Shown here in pieces: positions 22,411-33,009 of a stretch of DNA of 64,000 nucleotides. Under the pieces are notes generated by a model. That model saw only the letters and a program-made list of their open reading frames with translations. It searched no databases and was not told the DNA's origin. Location: the NCBI GenBank assembly GCA_903632075.3, contig CAHIKZ030002633.1, forward strand, positions 1,250,001 through 1,314,000, read 5' to 3'. Each line of letters begins with the position of its first letter. The first letter of the stretch is position 1. The position numbers and the translations under genes are program-made. This DNA is from Acanthosepion pharaonis (Eukaryota > Mollusca > Cephalopoda > Sepiida > Sepiidae).

Positions 22411-22769
22411 TTTATCCTTTAGCTACAGAAGTGTTAATTTTTGATTTGTGTCCTGATCCCTACAAATCCACCTAACTGAGTTTGAAACTTCAAGTGTACA
22501 AAACTTGCTAAGGAAAACCAAGTTTTCAACTGGCTTTTAATCTCTACTTTTCAAAAACTGAACTTTTGCACATATCTAATAATTAAGCTTAAAGTAACTA
22601 TCATGTTGACTGAATTTGCTTCAGACAAATCAACAAAGGAAAGGGACGTTATTTATATGAAGTGATTTATGTGACTAATAAGTTAGCTTAATAAGGAGGA
22701 CAGTTAAATAAAAGCACAGGAATAAGAAGATTGTGTTGTTTCAGTCTTCCAAATAGAGTGACAGTTTGC

Positions 22770-23660
22770 CATGAAAATCAGTATTCAAATACATGGCTTT
22801 CTCTTGGGCTCAAACACTGACTACTAAATCCACAATCTTCTATGTGCTGTCTCCATTCAGGATGTGGGCAATTGTGGATCGCCACAACTTCTGGTCCTTT
22901 GTAGCTCTTAGCAGTGTTTATCTTTTTGTTATCTCTCCTAATCCCTGTTTTCCCAACCATTTACACAACCACATTATTCTCTGCTTTCCTCTGTCTCTCT
23001 TGCATTCAATCTATCCCTTGAGTATCAAATTATCTAAGCCTTCTTTCCTTATGTGCCCTTGAAATTTGAAATGTCTCTTTCTGATGCTAAGTATGTGTTC
23101 TTTTTGTTCCCATTTTCCACAAAACTTTATCGTTGCTCACGTGTTCAGTTCATGGTATATTCATTACCATATAGGAGGACCAATATTACATAACAGTTCA
23201 GTAATCTTTTCTTTGTTTCAAATGAAATTTTCCTTTTTGTTAATACTTTGCTTAACTTTTGGAAGGCAACTTTCTCTGTTTCAATGTGCCTTCAGATTTT
23301 GGTGTTGCATTTTCTGTCCTTTGTTAAAACACTGGATATTTAAACTTTTATACTCATTTGATTCGGGTGTCTTGAATTTGTAATTCATTTGTTGAGCTCT
23401 TCTTTTTACTGGCAACCATACATTCCACCTTCTTACAATGGATGGTTAGTCCTTTCTTCTTGCTTTCCTTTACTACCTTTTGTAAGAGTGCCTGTAGCTT
23501 CCTTTCTTTGCCTGCTCCCAACAATGTGTCAGCTAATATTACTAAAATTGTGGGCACCAATAATGAATCCTGGTAGAACTTCTAATTCTCTTAGAATCAC
23601 CTCACTGTAAAGATTGAATAAGTTTGATAAGAAGACACATCCTTGTTTTACACCCCTTTC
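22770..23660 (-). mobile_element. RTE-like LINE fragment, RT to C-terminus
   Basis: Minus strand, decayed: ILADTLLGAGKERKLQALLQ then KVVKESKKKGLTIHCKKVEC (post-active-site RT block), MVASKKKSSTNELQI, and downstream the RATKDQKLWRSTIAHILNGD C-terminus ending near 22850. The YADD box itself is degraded to LAD. Frames are broken in several places. Confidence 0.75.
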
Positions 23661-23689
23661 TATTTTTGTGTATTTATTGAATTTATTAT

Positions 23690-24690
23690 TATCATTTTAC
23701 TCCAAGCAAGGCGATAATGCCAATAAGTTGCAAGCAGTTATTGGGAGTGAAAGAGAATGTGAAGACTTAAGTGATGAGAAAGAACAATAAAATAGGATTC
23801 AGGAAGACAGATGATGGTGATTTAAATTTTTGAAGATTGTAGGTGGCAGGAAAGAAACAAACCAGAAGAGAGTTCCACGGGTGAGAAGTGCGAGAAAAGA
23901 AACTATTAGAATAGAACTTATAGTTACATCTAGCTATTTCAACACTAAAATGAGACCTAGTTACCAATCTAGTCAGTTATATGCTATGTGTGATACATGC
24001 TTAGGCAATCATGTATCTTTTGATACATAAATGACGAGGCAAATTTTTTTCCCGCAGTAGGTTGCCATTTCTTTCTGTGGTAGACCAGTTGCCATCCAAA
24101 CCTATCGAACCTGATCTGTCCTGCTATTTACCCATAGCTGGGGGGGGGAGAAGAAGAGGATTTATTCCTTTCCTAAGGGTATTAGTATGTAAGTGAATAT
24201 AATGGTTTTGACTGGAATTCAAACTTGGCTCTCTAATTCCTAAATCCGAGCCGCTATCTATTACTTCTCCCATTCTAGTCTAGTAGTATATTTAAATTCA
24301 TGTGGCCAGGGTACCAAGAAAGAAAGCTCATCAGAACAATTGCCATAAAAATATTTATAGAAAAGACAGAGGAAAGCCACATTATGGTGGTGGGAAAGTA
24401 ACTGAATTTGAGATGCCAGATCAGGACCAATGACATTACAGAGTCTTCTTTGCATTTTATCAAGAATCTCAAGATATATAGCAGGAGCACCAGACCAGAT
24501 ATGGCAGCAATATTCAATGCATGGAAGAATGGTAGATTTATAAATATGCAAGATGGATTCTGACAAGAAAAAATTGTCTGGTACAACAAAATTTTTCTAG
24601 CAGTCGAACTAGAAAATGATTTAATATAATCACTGTTCTTCATATCAGTGGAAAATATGAGCCCAAGGAGGTGCAAAGATTTGTTCTGAA
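23690..24690 (-). mobile_element. CR1/jockey-like LINE interrupted by a SINE
   Basis: The 3' end (tail near 23699) and FFSRTSHPWNSLLVCFFP C-terminus occupy 23690-24008. After an inserted SINE the same LINE continues at 24265-24690 with CIEYCCHIWSGAPAIYLEIL, FLCLFYKYFYGNCSDELSFL, and upstream LHLLGLIFSTDMKNSDYIKS. Reading frames are shifted between pieces. The coding match resumes across the insertion without obvious loss. Confidence 0.8.
24009..24264 (-). mobile_element. tRNA-derived SINE inserted in the LINE
   Basis: Minus-strand full-length SINE: head (GGGAGAAGTAATAGATAGCG, GCTCGGATTTAGG), B-box region (AGTTTGAATTCCAGTC), body (GGAAAGGAATAAATCC, GCTATGGGTAAATAGCAGG) and 3' end with the small hairpin ATGTATCAAAAGATACAT. 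Flanking LINE sequence shows CTAGT on both sides (near 23970 and 24280), a short probable target duplication. Confidence 0.75.
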
Positions 24691-25104
24691 GATAGCATCA
24701 GCCAAGGCTGATGGCAGGCAGAAAAGGTTTTCTATAGTACTAAAATTTAATAACAACAGCAGAAAAAAAAAATCAGGGAATTCAGTCTCCATTTTTTAAA
24801 GCAGGAGCATAAACAACATTGACAGTTGTATGTTGTTGTCAATAGGGCACACTTTGATGAAGCCTTGCTTTACAAAACTAATTTTTACTTTTCCATAACT
24901 TACAGTTCAAAACATTTGGAGACAGTCTAATAAATTGCACTGATTGTAAATGGACATTCTTTCCTTAAAGATATGTTTGGTCAGCATGTCAAGAACCCCT
25001 TTAAATTTACTTTGTATGCATTCTGAACAAAACATGTTTTTTATCTCTCAGCTATATTTACTTTTGGTAAGCTAGATTTTAGTTTCTTTTATATTGTATA
25101 TGTA

Positions 25105-25504
25105 CACTGTAGGTCAAATGTTTAGACCCACCCTACAGATTTCAAATAATCATCTAAATATTGTAGGTTTCATACCTTTTTCAAAATTAATTTACTACCT
25201 CACTTCGGGTCAGAGGGACTTTCTCTCCCTGAAGGATTTTGTCATATATTCAATGATAATAATAATCATAATAATAATAATGATAACCCATTACTACATA
25301 AAGTTTTCTTCAAATTTTAAGTCTTTTTGCCTAATTCACCTTGCTGGATAACGGTTGGCAGATTTAAAATTTTTGGTAAGCCTCTCTCTAGAGAATTAGA
25401 TGACATGCATCCTAGCTTAGTCAGAGTTAATTAAACCAAAGAAGGTATGAAACTTACTGATTTTTCAAAATCCAGATAGTAACTGAAACTTTTAGCTTAT
25501 AGTG
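25105..25504. mobile_element. Tc1/mariner-type MITE, 400 bp
   Basis: Bounded by TA on both sides (25103-25104 and 25505-25506). Left end CACTGTAGGTCAAATGTTTA; right end, reverse complemented, CACTATAAGCTAAAAGTTTC. Homology of the inverted ends continues inward for about 70 bp, including GTTTCATACCTT on both sides. The 85-codon frame inside has no transposase motif, so the element is non-autonomous. Confidence 0.65.
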
Positions 25505-25654
25505 TACATTTCCAAAAGTTTTTTCAGCATTAATTTTAAAAAAAGTAATTATATTTGAGCATCAGAAACTTTGAAAATTATTTTGGAAACTTAAGTGTTA
25601 CCTGTTAATGTTTTAATATGAGGAATATACTTGTGCCATTGTGGATCAAATTAA

Positions 25655-25872
25655 AATTTGTCACTTTTGGTCATCTATGCTTCAAATGTTTCATGAGATG
25701 TTGGTAAATTTAAGTGGATTTTCAGCATATATAAATAAGGAAAAATGAAAATAGTGTGATATGTTTTGTTACTTTTAGTCATCCATAATTCAGCTGTTCC
25801 AGGAGATGCCAGTAAATTCAAGCAAGGTTTCATCACATATGAGTAAGGTAAGTTGAAAGCATAGCATGACAT
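25655..25872. repeat. Two-unit tandem repeat, about 108-bp period
   Basis: TTTGTCACTTTTGGTCATCT and its downstream GAGATGTTGGTAAATT block are repeated as TTTGTTACTTTTAGTCATCC and GAGATGCCAGTAAATT. No gene. Confidence 0.6.
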
Positions 25873-25885
25873 TAAGTGTTCCAAG

Positions 25886-26230
25886 AATTCCTCAATCCGA
25901 GCCGCTAGGAGAAGGCATGGTGGAGTAATGGATAGCAGCTCGGATTGAGGAATTGGAGAGCTGAGTTCAAATTCCAGTTGAATCCATTACATTCACTTAC
26001 ATGCTAATACCCTTGGGAAAGGTATGAATCTTCTTTTTCTTCCCCCAGCTATGGGTAAATAGAAGGACAGACTGGGTTCTATAGCCTTGGATGACAACTG
26101 GTCTACTGCAGAAAAAAAATGGCAACCTACTGCGGGAAAAAATCTGCCTCGTCAGTCATGTATTGAAAGCTACATGATCGCCTAAGCGTGTATTATGCAT
26201 GGCACATAACTGACTGAAGCTGTAAATAAT
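25886..26230 (+). mobile_element. Full-length tRNA-derived SINE with inverted 5' scrap
   Basis: Head with A-box-like TGGAGTAATGGATAGCAGC and B-box-like GAGTTCAAATTCCAG (25966-25985), body with TTGGGAAAGGTATGAATCTT, CAGCTATGGGTAAATAGAAG, GGCAACCTACTGCGGGAAAA and 3' end GCACATAACTGACTGA. Just before the head, 25886-25902 is a perfect inverted copy of 25938-25954 (AATTCCTCAATCCGAGC). This is the best family reference in the window. Confidence 0.8.
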
Positions 26231-26414
26231 CATACAGTGCTTTTTTATGATCATCCATCACTTATATTATTTCTACCTAAGACTGTTTTTTTACATTTAT
26301 ATAAGTAGAGGAGTAATTGTTCTCAATAACATGGTTAATTGAAATAAGATCTCTATAATTTGTTGCAAAGAGAAAATAGTGATATAATGAAGATGTTGAC
26401 TACCTTAAACAAAA

Positions 26415-26600
26415 GATTAGGCTGGCATTTTTAGTTTCAGACACTTTCCCACCATTGTAACATAGATTCCCTGTACCTTTACTATAAATATTTCCATGGT
26501 AATTGTTCTGATGAGCTTTCTTCCCTCTTTGGTACCTTGACTTCAACCTAGCAAGTAACCTAGTTTCACTGACCAAGTCACTACTAGTTTAATTTTCACT
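26415..26600 (+). mobile_element. CR1/jockey-like LINE, small fragment
   Basis: CACTTTCCCACCATTGTAAC, then CCTGTACCTTTACTATAAAT (CLYLYYKYFHGNC region) and GAGCTTTC-TTGGTACC match the other CR1-like copies, then jump to the 3' tail region (AGCAAGTAACCTAG). Internal deletion. Confidence 0.6.
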
Positions 26601-26645
26601 GAGTGCTCCACACCTTTGGCCTTCTGTTAGACTAAACTAACTGTT

Positions 26646-26740
26646 TCTTGTAGCTTTGTGGTAAAACAAACCTGTCTTGAAGGTGATTAGTTTCCAAGAC
26701 TGAAGGGAATACAGGTTCAATACCCATGCGGAGGTACATC
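26646..26740 (+). repeat. tRNA-like sequence (SINE head)
   Basis: A-box-like TAGCTTTGTGGTAA (26651-26664) and B-box-like GGTTCAATACC (26714-26724), 50 bases apart. A stable tRNA fold was not evident. The body downstream (to 26820) is not recognised. Confidence 0.45.
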
Positions 26741-27049
26741 TTGCTTTAAGACTATTGATCTCAAAGTCACTAGATGTTAATTTCACTGTTAAATACAATA
26801 GATATCTCAACTCAATGACATGTACCCACTAAATATAAGGTTTATAGTAATAAATATATATGTGTTTGTGTGTGTGTGTGTATACACTTACATATATATA
26901 GAGTATGCTTTACTGATCACAACGATCTTAACCTGTTCAAAACTAGAGTTAACTGTTATCTTCCACATATATCTCCATAAACTGTGCCTCTTAGCTGAAA
27001 GCCTCTGTCTGGAGTGCCTCTTAGGCTTTGTACAGGGTGAACATCATTG

Positions 27050-27145
27050 TAATATATATATATATATATATATATAAGAGGTACTGAAAATGTTTCAGCA
27101 CTCAACCCACTTCCCAAAATGACTGAGAACATTCATTGTGTGTCA

Positions 27146-27200
<55 letters not shown>
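27050..27200. repeat. (TA)n tracts with (TG)n
   Basis: TA tracts at 27052-27076 and 27147-27189, the second continuing into (TG)n. Confidence 0.9.
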
Positions 27201-27201
<1 letters not shown>

Positions 27202-27323
27202 ATTTGGGCAGCAATCCTACTTTTATACAAGTTTCTTTAAAGACAACTGACAAAGTATTGCAATTAAGCTTTTGTTTAATACTTCTTTTGTTTGTATAAG
27301 TGTTTTCTTTTCTGGGCATAAAT

Positions 27324-27463
<140 letters not shown>

Positions 27464-28091
27464 AGAGACACAATATTTGCAGTTTAATATTATTTATACC
27501 ATTAAGACATATGTATGTAAAATTACATTAAGCATCTAAAAAGACACATAACATGCACTAAAGAATTACAAAGAACTTGCATCATTTGAGAACTTCTAAT
27601 AGCAGCAACAACTGAAATGGGTAGCTCAAGTACCTAGAAAAGAAAATAACTATATAATCACAAAATCTCCAGTCAATATTTGAATGGCAAAATGATAATT
27701 TTTTTATATCTGTGAATTTAACAACAGACTCTGAGTGTTGCCAAAATTATTCTAAAAGAAATATTCACAATATGAGGTGGAATAAGTATTAACCATATGT
27801 ACAATAATAGAGTTAGGAGGTGGTCCAATAAAAAATAAATAGGGTAAAAGCAGTTGGAACACAAAATGGTACAGCTTGAGTGCAGTTTTTGCGCAGCACA
27901 ATGCTACATTTAAGTCAATCAATTGTAGAGTTGAATATTTCATGAATGGAACACACTTTCACTGCTTTTCATATTGTAACAAATAATATCCAAGGCTGTT
28001 TGATTTCTTTTTTTTAATATGTCTACTTGTATGTAGGCACATGTGTAATAGATTAAGTATTGTGAGTTGATGTGTAGCAATATAGTGAGAT

Positions 28092-28156
28092 GCTGGATAG
28101 TGTAGCAGTGATCAGTATAAGAAACAGAATTAGTGAAACAAGTTCAAATCCCAGCA
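28092..28156 (+). repeat. tRNA-like sequence, truncated
   Basis: GCTGG at the 5' edge can pair with CCAGC at the 3' edge; TAGTGTAGCAGTG is A-box-like and GTTCAAATCCC (28142-28152) a good B box. Only 65 bases long, so D and anticodon arms cannot both be normal. A poly-T follows about 15 bp downstream. Probably a SINE head. Confidence 0.5.
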
Positions 28157-28469
28157 AGTCACTGTTCTTTTACTTTTTTTTAATTGAACCATGTCAAGGT
28201 TGATTATAGTGGTAATGGCTTTCTTAATTTTTTTTTAGTATGTTAAATTATTTATTTATTTACTATTACTGCCTTGGAAAGTATGCTAGTTCTGAGAAAA
28301 ATGGTTTTCCAATGTGACAAAACACTTTCTTAAAATATTTGGCAATCAGACAGAGCATAGTAAAAAGTGAATTCATCCCTTTCCCAAGCATATTAATGGT
28401 AAGTAGGTTGTTAAGTGATTTGTTTTTTTATGACTTATCAACCCTTTGTGGGCTGATAAGCTGTAAAAA

Positions 28470-28670
28470 TAAGCCAAAGATGTGTGGATGGTTTAATGGA
28501 CAATGGTTTAGAATGGGAAATCAAAGAGCTAATCTTGAATTCCAGTCAAGTTTGTAACATTCAAATTTATTTGGGTAATGTATGAATCTATCTTTTCTTC
28601 TCCTAGCTACAGGTTGAATAGTAGGGTATACTGGGCTCTCTAGCTATGGTTGTCAATCATTAAATCACTC
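28470..28670 (+). mobile_element. tRNA-derived SINE, diverged copy
   Basis: TTTAATGGACAATGGTTTAG head, TCTTGAATTCCAGTC B-box region, GGGTAATGTATGAATCTATC and AGCTACAGGTTGAATAGTAG body. Lacks the distal part. A further SINE-like scrap (AAAAAGGCATGAATCCAG) lies at 28735-28790. Confidence 0.55.
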
Positions 28671-28815
28671 ACACATTCTGATTGGAAGTAAACATAAATA
28701 ATCTCAGCCAAAATTTAAACTCAGGCCATTTCAAAAAGGCATGAATCCAGTTCTCCCTATCCTGTTTTCGGATAGCTTTACAAAATATCTTGTTACTGAC
28801 ATGATGCAATGGTTG

Positions 28816-28960
28816 TGTGCTGATAAATCATCAGTTACCTCCCCTTAAGATCTAGAAGGTATAAAAAGCACCCTGTAATATCCGTCAGTAGATGAGCAGT
28901 CAGAGTAAAGTGCAATAAAGCTTTGGTATAAGTTTATTCACTGGTTCTGTTTTTACTATA
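28816..28960 (+). repeat. 5' LTR
   Basis: Starts TGTGCTGATAAATCATCAG and ends TTTTTACTATA. Carries a TATA box (GGTATAAAAAGC, about 28858-28870) and the AATAAA signal (28915-28920), so promoter and poly(A) signal lie within 145 bp. Confidence 0.9.
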
Positions 28961-28990
28961 GTTTATTGCACTTAAAATGGAACTTTATAT

Positions 28991-29816
28991 ATGTCATTTA
29001 CCTATGACTCAGAAAGTGAAGCAGCAGATAAGCGCTGGATATATTGGCTCAAAACTTTTATGAATTTTGTTGAAACTCTACTCCTTGAGAACCCGAATTG
29101 GCTTATTAACAAGCGTGCTCTTCTGACTAAGTATGTGTCTCATTCAATCAATGATATCATTGTAGACTGTAAAACTTATGAAGAAGTGATAGAAAGATTT
29201 CACACAACCTACATGAAGCCCAAAAATGAACTATTTGCCTGACATATACTTGCTATCCAGCGACAGGAATCTGACAAAACATTATTTCCTAAAGACCCTT
29301 CAGACATTAAGCAGGGACTGCGACTTTCATCCGATGACCGCTTTGGAGGCACAAGAGGAACATATTTTAGATGCCTTCATAAATGGCCTACACAATGTTC
29401 AACCCAATACTGTCGGTGCCACTCTAAAACAACCTGTTCCTACTATCCCTCCTGTCTATGATGATTTGATTTACTCTCCTGCCCAAGACGTCCCACCTTT
29501 AAACACCCCAGAACAACCTGTCACTGCTACATCAACCAAATGGACATGTTACTACAGCGGTCTAAATCTACACTCACGACTTTCATGTCCTGACAGAGAA
29601 GCTCGTTGCCACAAGTGTGGAAAAATAGGACATTTCTCCAAGGTATGTCATTTGTTTAAAAATATCTCTTACAAAGCTAACCGTCTTGTCAGTTCATTAT
29701 CATTTTCTGCAACATTGGTCATGTTCCCTGACTTTCTTTCAAAAACTATTATAAAAATTAAAATTAACGGAGTCCTCACCAACACATTATTCGACACTAT
29801 ATCAGAGACAGTCTAG
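28991..29816 (+). pseudogene. gag with CCHC zinc knuckle, frameshifted
   Basis: Two overlapping frames together form one degraded gag. The first (28991-29242) has DKRWIYWLKTFMNFVETLLL and KTYEEVIERFHTTYMKPKNE. The second (29226-29816) continues with LSRDCDFHPMTALEAQEEHI and DAFINGLHNVQ, then a CCHC knuckle CHKCGKIGHFSKVCH (one standard CX2CX4HX4C). A preceding CYYSGLNLHSRLSC is a damaged first knuckle, its second Cys replaced by Ser. A frameshift lies near 29240-29280. Gag assembles the particle and the knuckle binds element RNA; the gene here is non-functional. Confidence 0.85.
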
Positions 29817-30150
29817 TAAAAATTTGCAAATGGCATTATGTTCCCTCCCCCAAGAGAGTAACAATGGTGAACACAGCTTTGTCATCACACGTAAGTGGAT
29901 ATTGTTTGGCTGACCTACATTATAATGGCATCTCATATAAAGCTGTTAAGTTATTGATAATGAAAGACCTTTGTTGTGAGGTAATATTGGGCCACAATTA
30001 TTTCCAGCAACACTCTAGCATAGATATCCCATTCGGTAGAGATAAACCTGTATTAAAGATTTGTGGACTAACATTCTGTACCACTCACTTTTTAAAACCT
30101 GACAAAGGACTCTCTTCAAGATCTGGCTCCTGGTGGAGATGTACCAGATC
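29740..30150 (+). pseudogene. Retropepsin-like protease remnant
   Basis: IKINGVLTNTLFDTISETV corresponds to the aspartyl protease active-site strand, with the DTG/DSG triad changed to DTI. After a frame break, the 29864-30154 frame gives GYCLADLHYNGISYKAVKLL and CCEVILGHNYFQQHSSIDIP, typical of the protease C-terminal half (VILG-DF motif). Beyond about 30120 the sequence loses frame and no reverse transcriptase motif follows. Confidence 0.75.
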
Positions 30151-30582
30151 CTAAAACCACCCTAGTGAGGATATCTGATCTCTTTGACACTAGAAAGCAA
30201 TTGGGAGATCCCTGTGCCGGAATAAACTCCTGACACATTACCCCAGGATGATGACACAGCTTCTGTTGTGCTTCAATCAGACATTTCAGAGGGATTAACA
30301 TTCGAGACCCTGACAACACCAGATGATCCTGATGAATCATCAATACCCCAGAAGCAGGTACATCCAGAAACAGATCCGAAAGATCCACATTCAGACTCAG
30401 TGTGGCCTTGTCCATCAAGAAGGATGAGATACTTCCATTCCCGGACTAACCGGCGAGCTCAAAATGAGAGATCTTCCAGCCCAAATAGTCCAATGCAAGA
30501 ACTACTCATTAACAGATAATCTGTAAAGATCCTGGACACCTAAGAGATTTTCTCCCTTATGAATAACATACATAGGGGAGAA

Positions 30583-30727
30583 TGTACTGATAAACCATCA
30601 GTAACTTCTCCTTAAGATCTAGGAGGTATAAAAAGCACCCTGTAATATCCGTCACTAGACAAGTAGTCAGAGTAAAGTGCAATAAAGCTTTGGTATAAGT
30701 CTATTCACTGGTTCTGTTTTTACTACA
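30583..30727 (+). repeat. 3' LTR
   Basis: Starts TGTACTGATAAACCATCAG, ends TTTTTACTACA; same length as the 5' LTR and about 93% identical by eye, with TATA and AATAAA retained. Confidence 0.9.
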
Positions 30728-30960
30728 GGTTGATGGTGAACAGAAGGAATATATGCATGGACAAACCACTCTCCCATAATTACCTTATCTGCTGAAGTAG
30801 AAAGCTGTTAGCCTCATATCAATTTTGACAGGCACCAATATGCAGGTGTAAGTAGTTCTTGACTCAGTTTAGCTTTTAGTCTGGCACAAGGCCATAAAAA
30901 TACAACACTTTATTATCTTCAACTATGTTTTGACAATTAAGCATCCTCTCTCCCCAACAA
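30728..30960. other. LINE-3'-tail-like sequence after the LTR element
   Basis: AAACCACTCTCCCATAATTACCTTATCTG followed by AAAGCTGTTAGCC resembles sequence adjoining RTE-like LINE copies at 34395 and 50930. Probably the 3' untranslated tail of that family; no frame is present. Confidence 0.4.
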
Positions 30961-31306
30961 AGCAGTTTAATGACATATTTTATTGATGAGCTTAAAAAAG
31001 ATACTGTTCACTCAGATGAATATATAAATTTTAAATGTATTCAGACCAAATTTGTGTTGACATTTGAAACATGCCCAGTGGGATATTTTGTATATTGTAT
31101 ATACCAATTCAGTATTTCATTAAAAAAAGGTCTTTATCATGTTAGGTTATTCTATAAGTGTTACTGGTAACATTTAACCTAATATTACTTGCTGCATAAT
31201 CAGATCATTGGCAATTAAATTGGGAGGCTTAATGCTCAGTCAGATTAAAAAAAAAACGTGTCAAAGGGTGAATGAACCTTATTGTTGGGTAAATGACTAT
31301 CTAGTG

Positions 31307-31741
31307 CAGAGGTTTTCAAACTTTTTGACTTGCAGATCCCTTTATATTTCAGTCTTTACCTTAGGGACCCCCTTATAAACACTTATGAAATTTATACATA
31401 AATATTTACTGAATATAACATAATTTTGCATTAATGCAAATGCCTAACAGCCAATGAGAAAGTTAGAAATCGCAAAATAGATCCAAAATTCAAATCCTTT
31501 GGTTCCTTCCCTGCATGAATAGAATCCATTATCTTTATCAATTTAAGATACAAATTATATTAGTATATCAAATCTATGAAATAGTTTATTGAATCAATTT
31601 ATTTCATGATCAGCCTATTAGTTACTTATAAGTGCTTATAAGTTGCACATCACCCATAAAAAAGTCTTTGCTATCCACGGACCCCCTATCTTGTTCTTGC
31701 GGACCCCCTGTGGTCTGCGAACCACAGTTTGAAAATCCCTG
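31307..31741. mobile_element. hAT MITE, 435 bp
   Basis: Terminal inverted repeats CAGAGGTTTTCAAACT and, reversed, CAGGGATTTTCAAACT. A perfect 8-bp target duplication ATCTAGTG flanks it (31299-31306 and 31742-31749), which defines the hAT superfamily. The interior has GGACCCCC repeats near each end and no transposase. Confidence 0.9.
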
Positions 31742-31759
31742 ATCTAGTGCAATGGAGTA

Positions 31760-32105
31760 AACTGGGCTCCACATTTATGTATACAGCCAGTGTGGTGATG
31801 ACATAGGTAGAGAATTTCCTTGACTGGTCAACAACCAGGATAGAAGTTTCCCCTGATGGAATCAACAACCAAATGTCTGTGACCAAAGTGACCTTTCAAG
31901 TTGGAGGATATTGGTTGTAGTTTGACCTGGAGAGGGATGGGTTTCACCAGATCTACTTCCCCCAAGACACACCACACATGAATGAATACCTGTTTGGCTT
32001 TTAACCCAGATATATGGATGGAGTTGGGCAGATGATTCACTGCACTATGTCCCTAGCACCAGACTCAGTAAAAGGACTGATGATGATGATGATGATGATG
32101 ATGAT
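31760..32105 (+). repeat. Probable LINE 3' tail ending in (GAT)n
   Basis: Non-coding segment finishing in a (GAT)n tract (32076-32105). Short (GAT)n tails are common at RTE-clade 3' ends. A minus-strand 70-codon frame (31828-32040) has no recognisable domain. Assignment is tentative. Confidence 0.35.
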
Positions 32106-32109
32106 CAGA

Positions 32110-33000
32110 GGAGGAAGAGGAGCTTCATAGCTTAAAAGGCTGATTGTTGCAATTAGTAAATAGCTGGCAACAGTCCTTCTACCTGCAGAGGATGAATGAC
32201 AGCTTAAAACAGATTGTCAGCCATGAGTTACCTTCCCTTAGTTTTAACCTCCTGAACATCTTCCCACTTTAACCAGTCTTAGGGAGGAAGATGTTAAATA
32301 AATCCAGAAACTGCTATGCAAATATTTTAATTAAAAGAGGTCATAACTTCCTAGAAAATCAGTATTCAATATTCTGTCTTTTTCTTGAATTTGAATTCTT
32401 CCACAAAAGAGGTATGTGAAGTTGGCCTCAATTAATGAAGCAACCATTGAAGATCAAACTCACTATATGACAACTAATGACCAGATTACAGGATTTTTAT
32501 CTGTATTTACGTTTATCTGTATTCACTTTTAAAAAAATCAATGAATTATCATGTGACTATTATGCAAAAACCATAGTAGTTGTATATTTTGGACAAACAC
32601 TTAAAAAACAAGAGAGTTATTTCAATTAATTGGTTGCCTTTGGTAGGAAAAATTAAAACATGCAAATTGAAAGCTGAGTTGATCACATTAAAAAATATCA
32701 TAAGACAAAAAATGTTATAAATCAAAAGTTAACCTGACAAATGCAAATATGAGTTGAGTTTATGCAAACATGAAAATTTTGAAAAAGTGTAAAAGAGAAT
32801 CAACAACAGAGTTTAAGTTTTGACTTAGGTTGTTTCTGTTCATTAAACACTGATACCCTTGGAAAAGGCATGAATTCCTTTCTCTCTGTGTTCTATCCTC
32901 TCACCAAATATCTTGATATAATTTTGAATCACAGGTATACTTCAATAGCTAAGCTAGAAATGAACACTTGAATCAAACTTCTCTTATTTCAAGCAAACTC
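32110..33000. other. Unassigned AT-rich stretch
   Basis: Apart from a SINE-like scrap at 32850-32930, no gene, RNA or repeat boundary recognised. Confidence 0.4.
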
Positions 33001-33009
33001 AAACACCAT

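Larger units (their letters stand above)
28816..30727 (+). mobile_element. Internally deleted LTR retrotransposon (Ty3/gypsy-like)
   Basis: A complete 1,912-bp element: 145-bp LTRs at both ends, a 5-bp target duplication GGTTG (28811-28815 and 30728-30732), a purine-rich tract (AGGGGAGAA) directly before the 3' LTR, and a broken gag plus protease region in between. Reverse transcriptase, RNase H and integrase are missing, which explains the short length. The two LTRs differ at roughly ten positions, suggesting an old insertion. It could only have moved with enzymes supplied by a relative. Confidence 0.9.
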
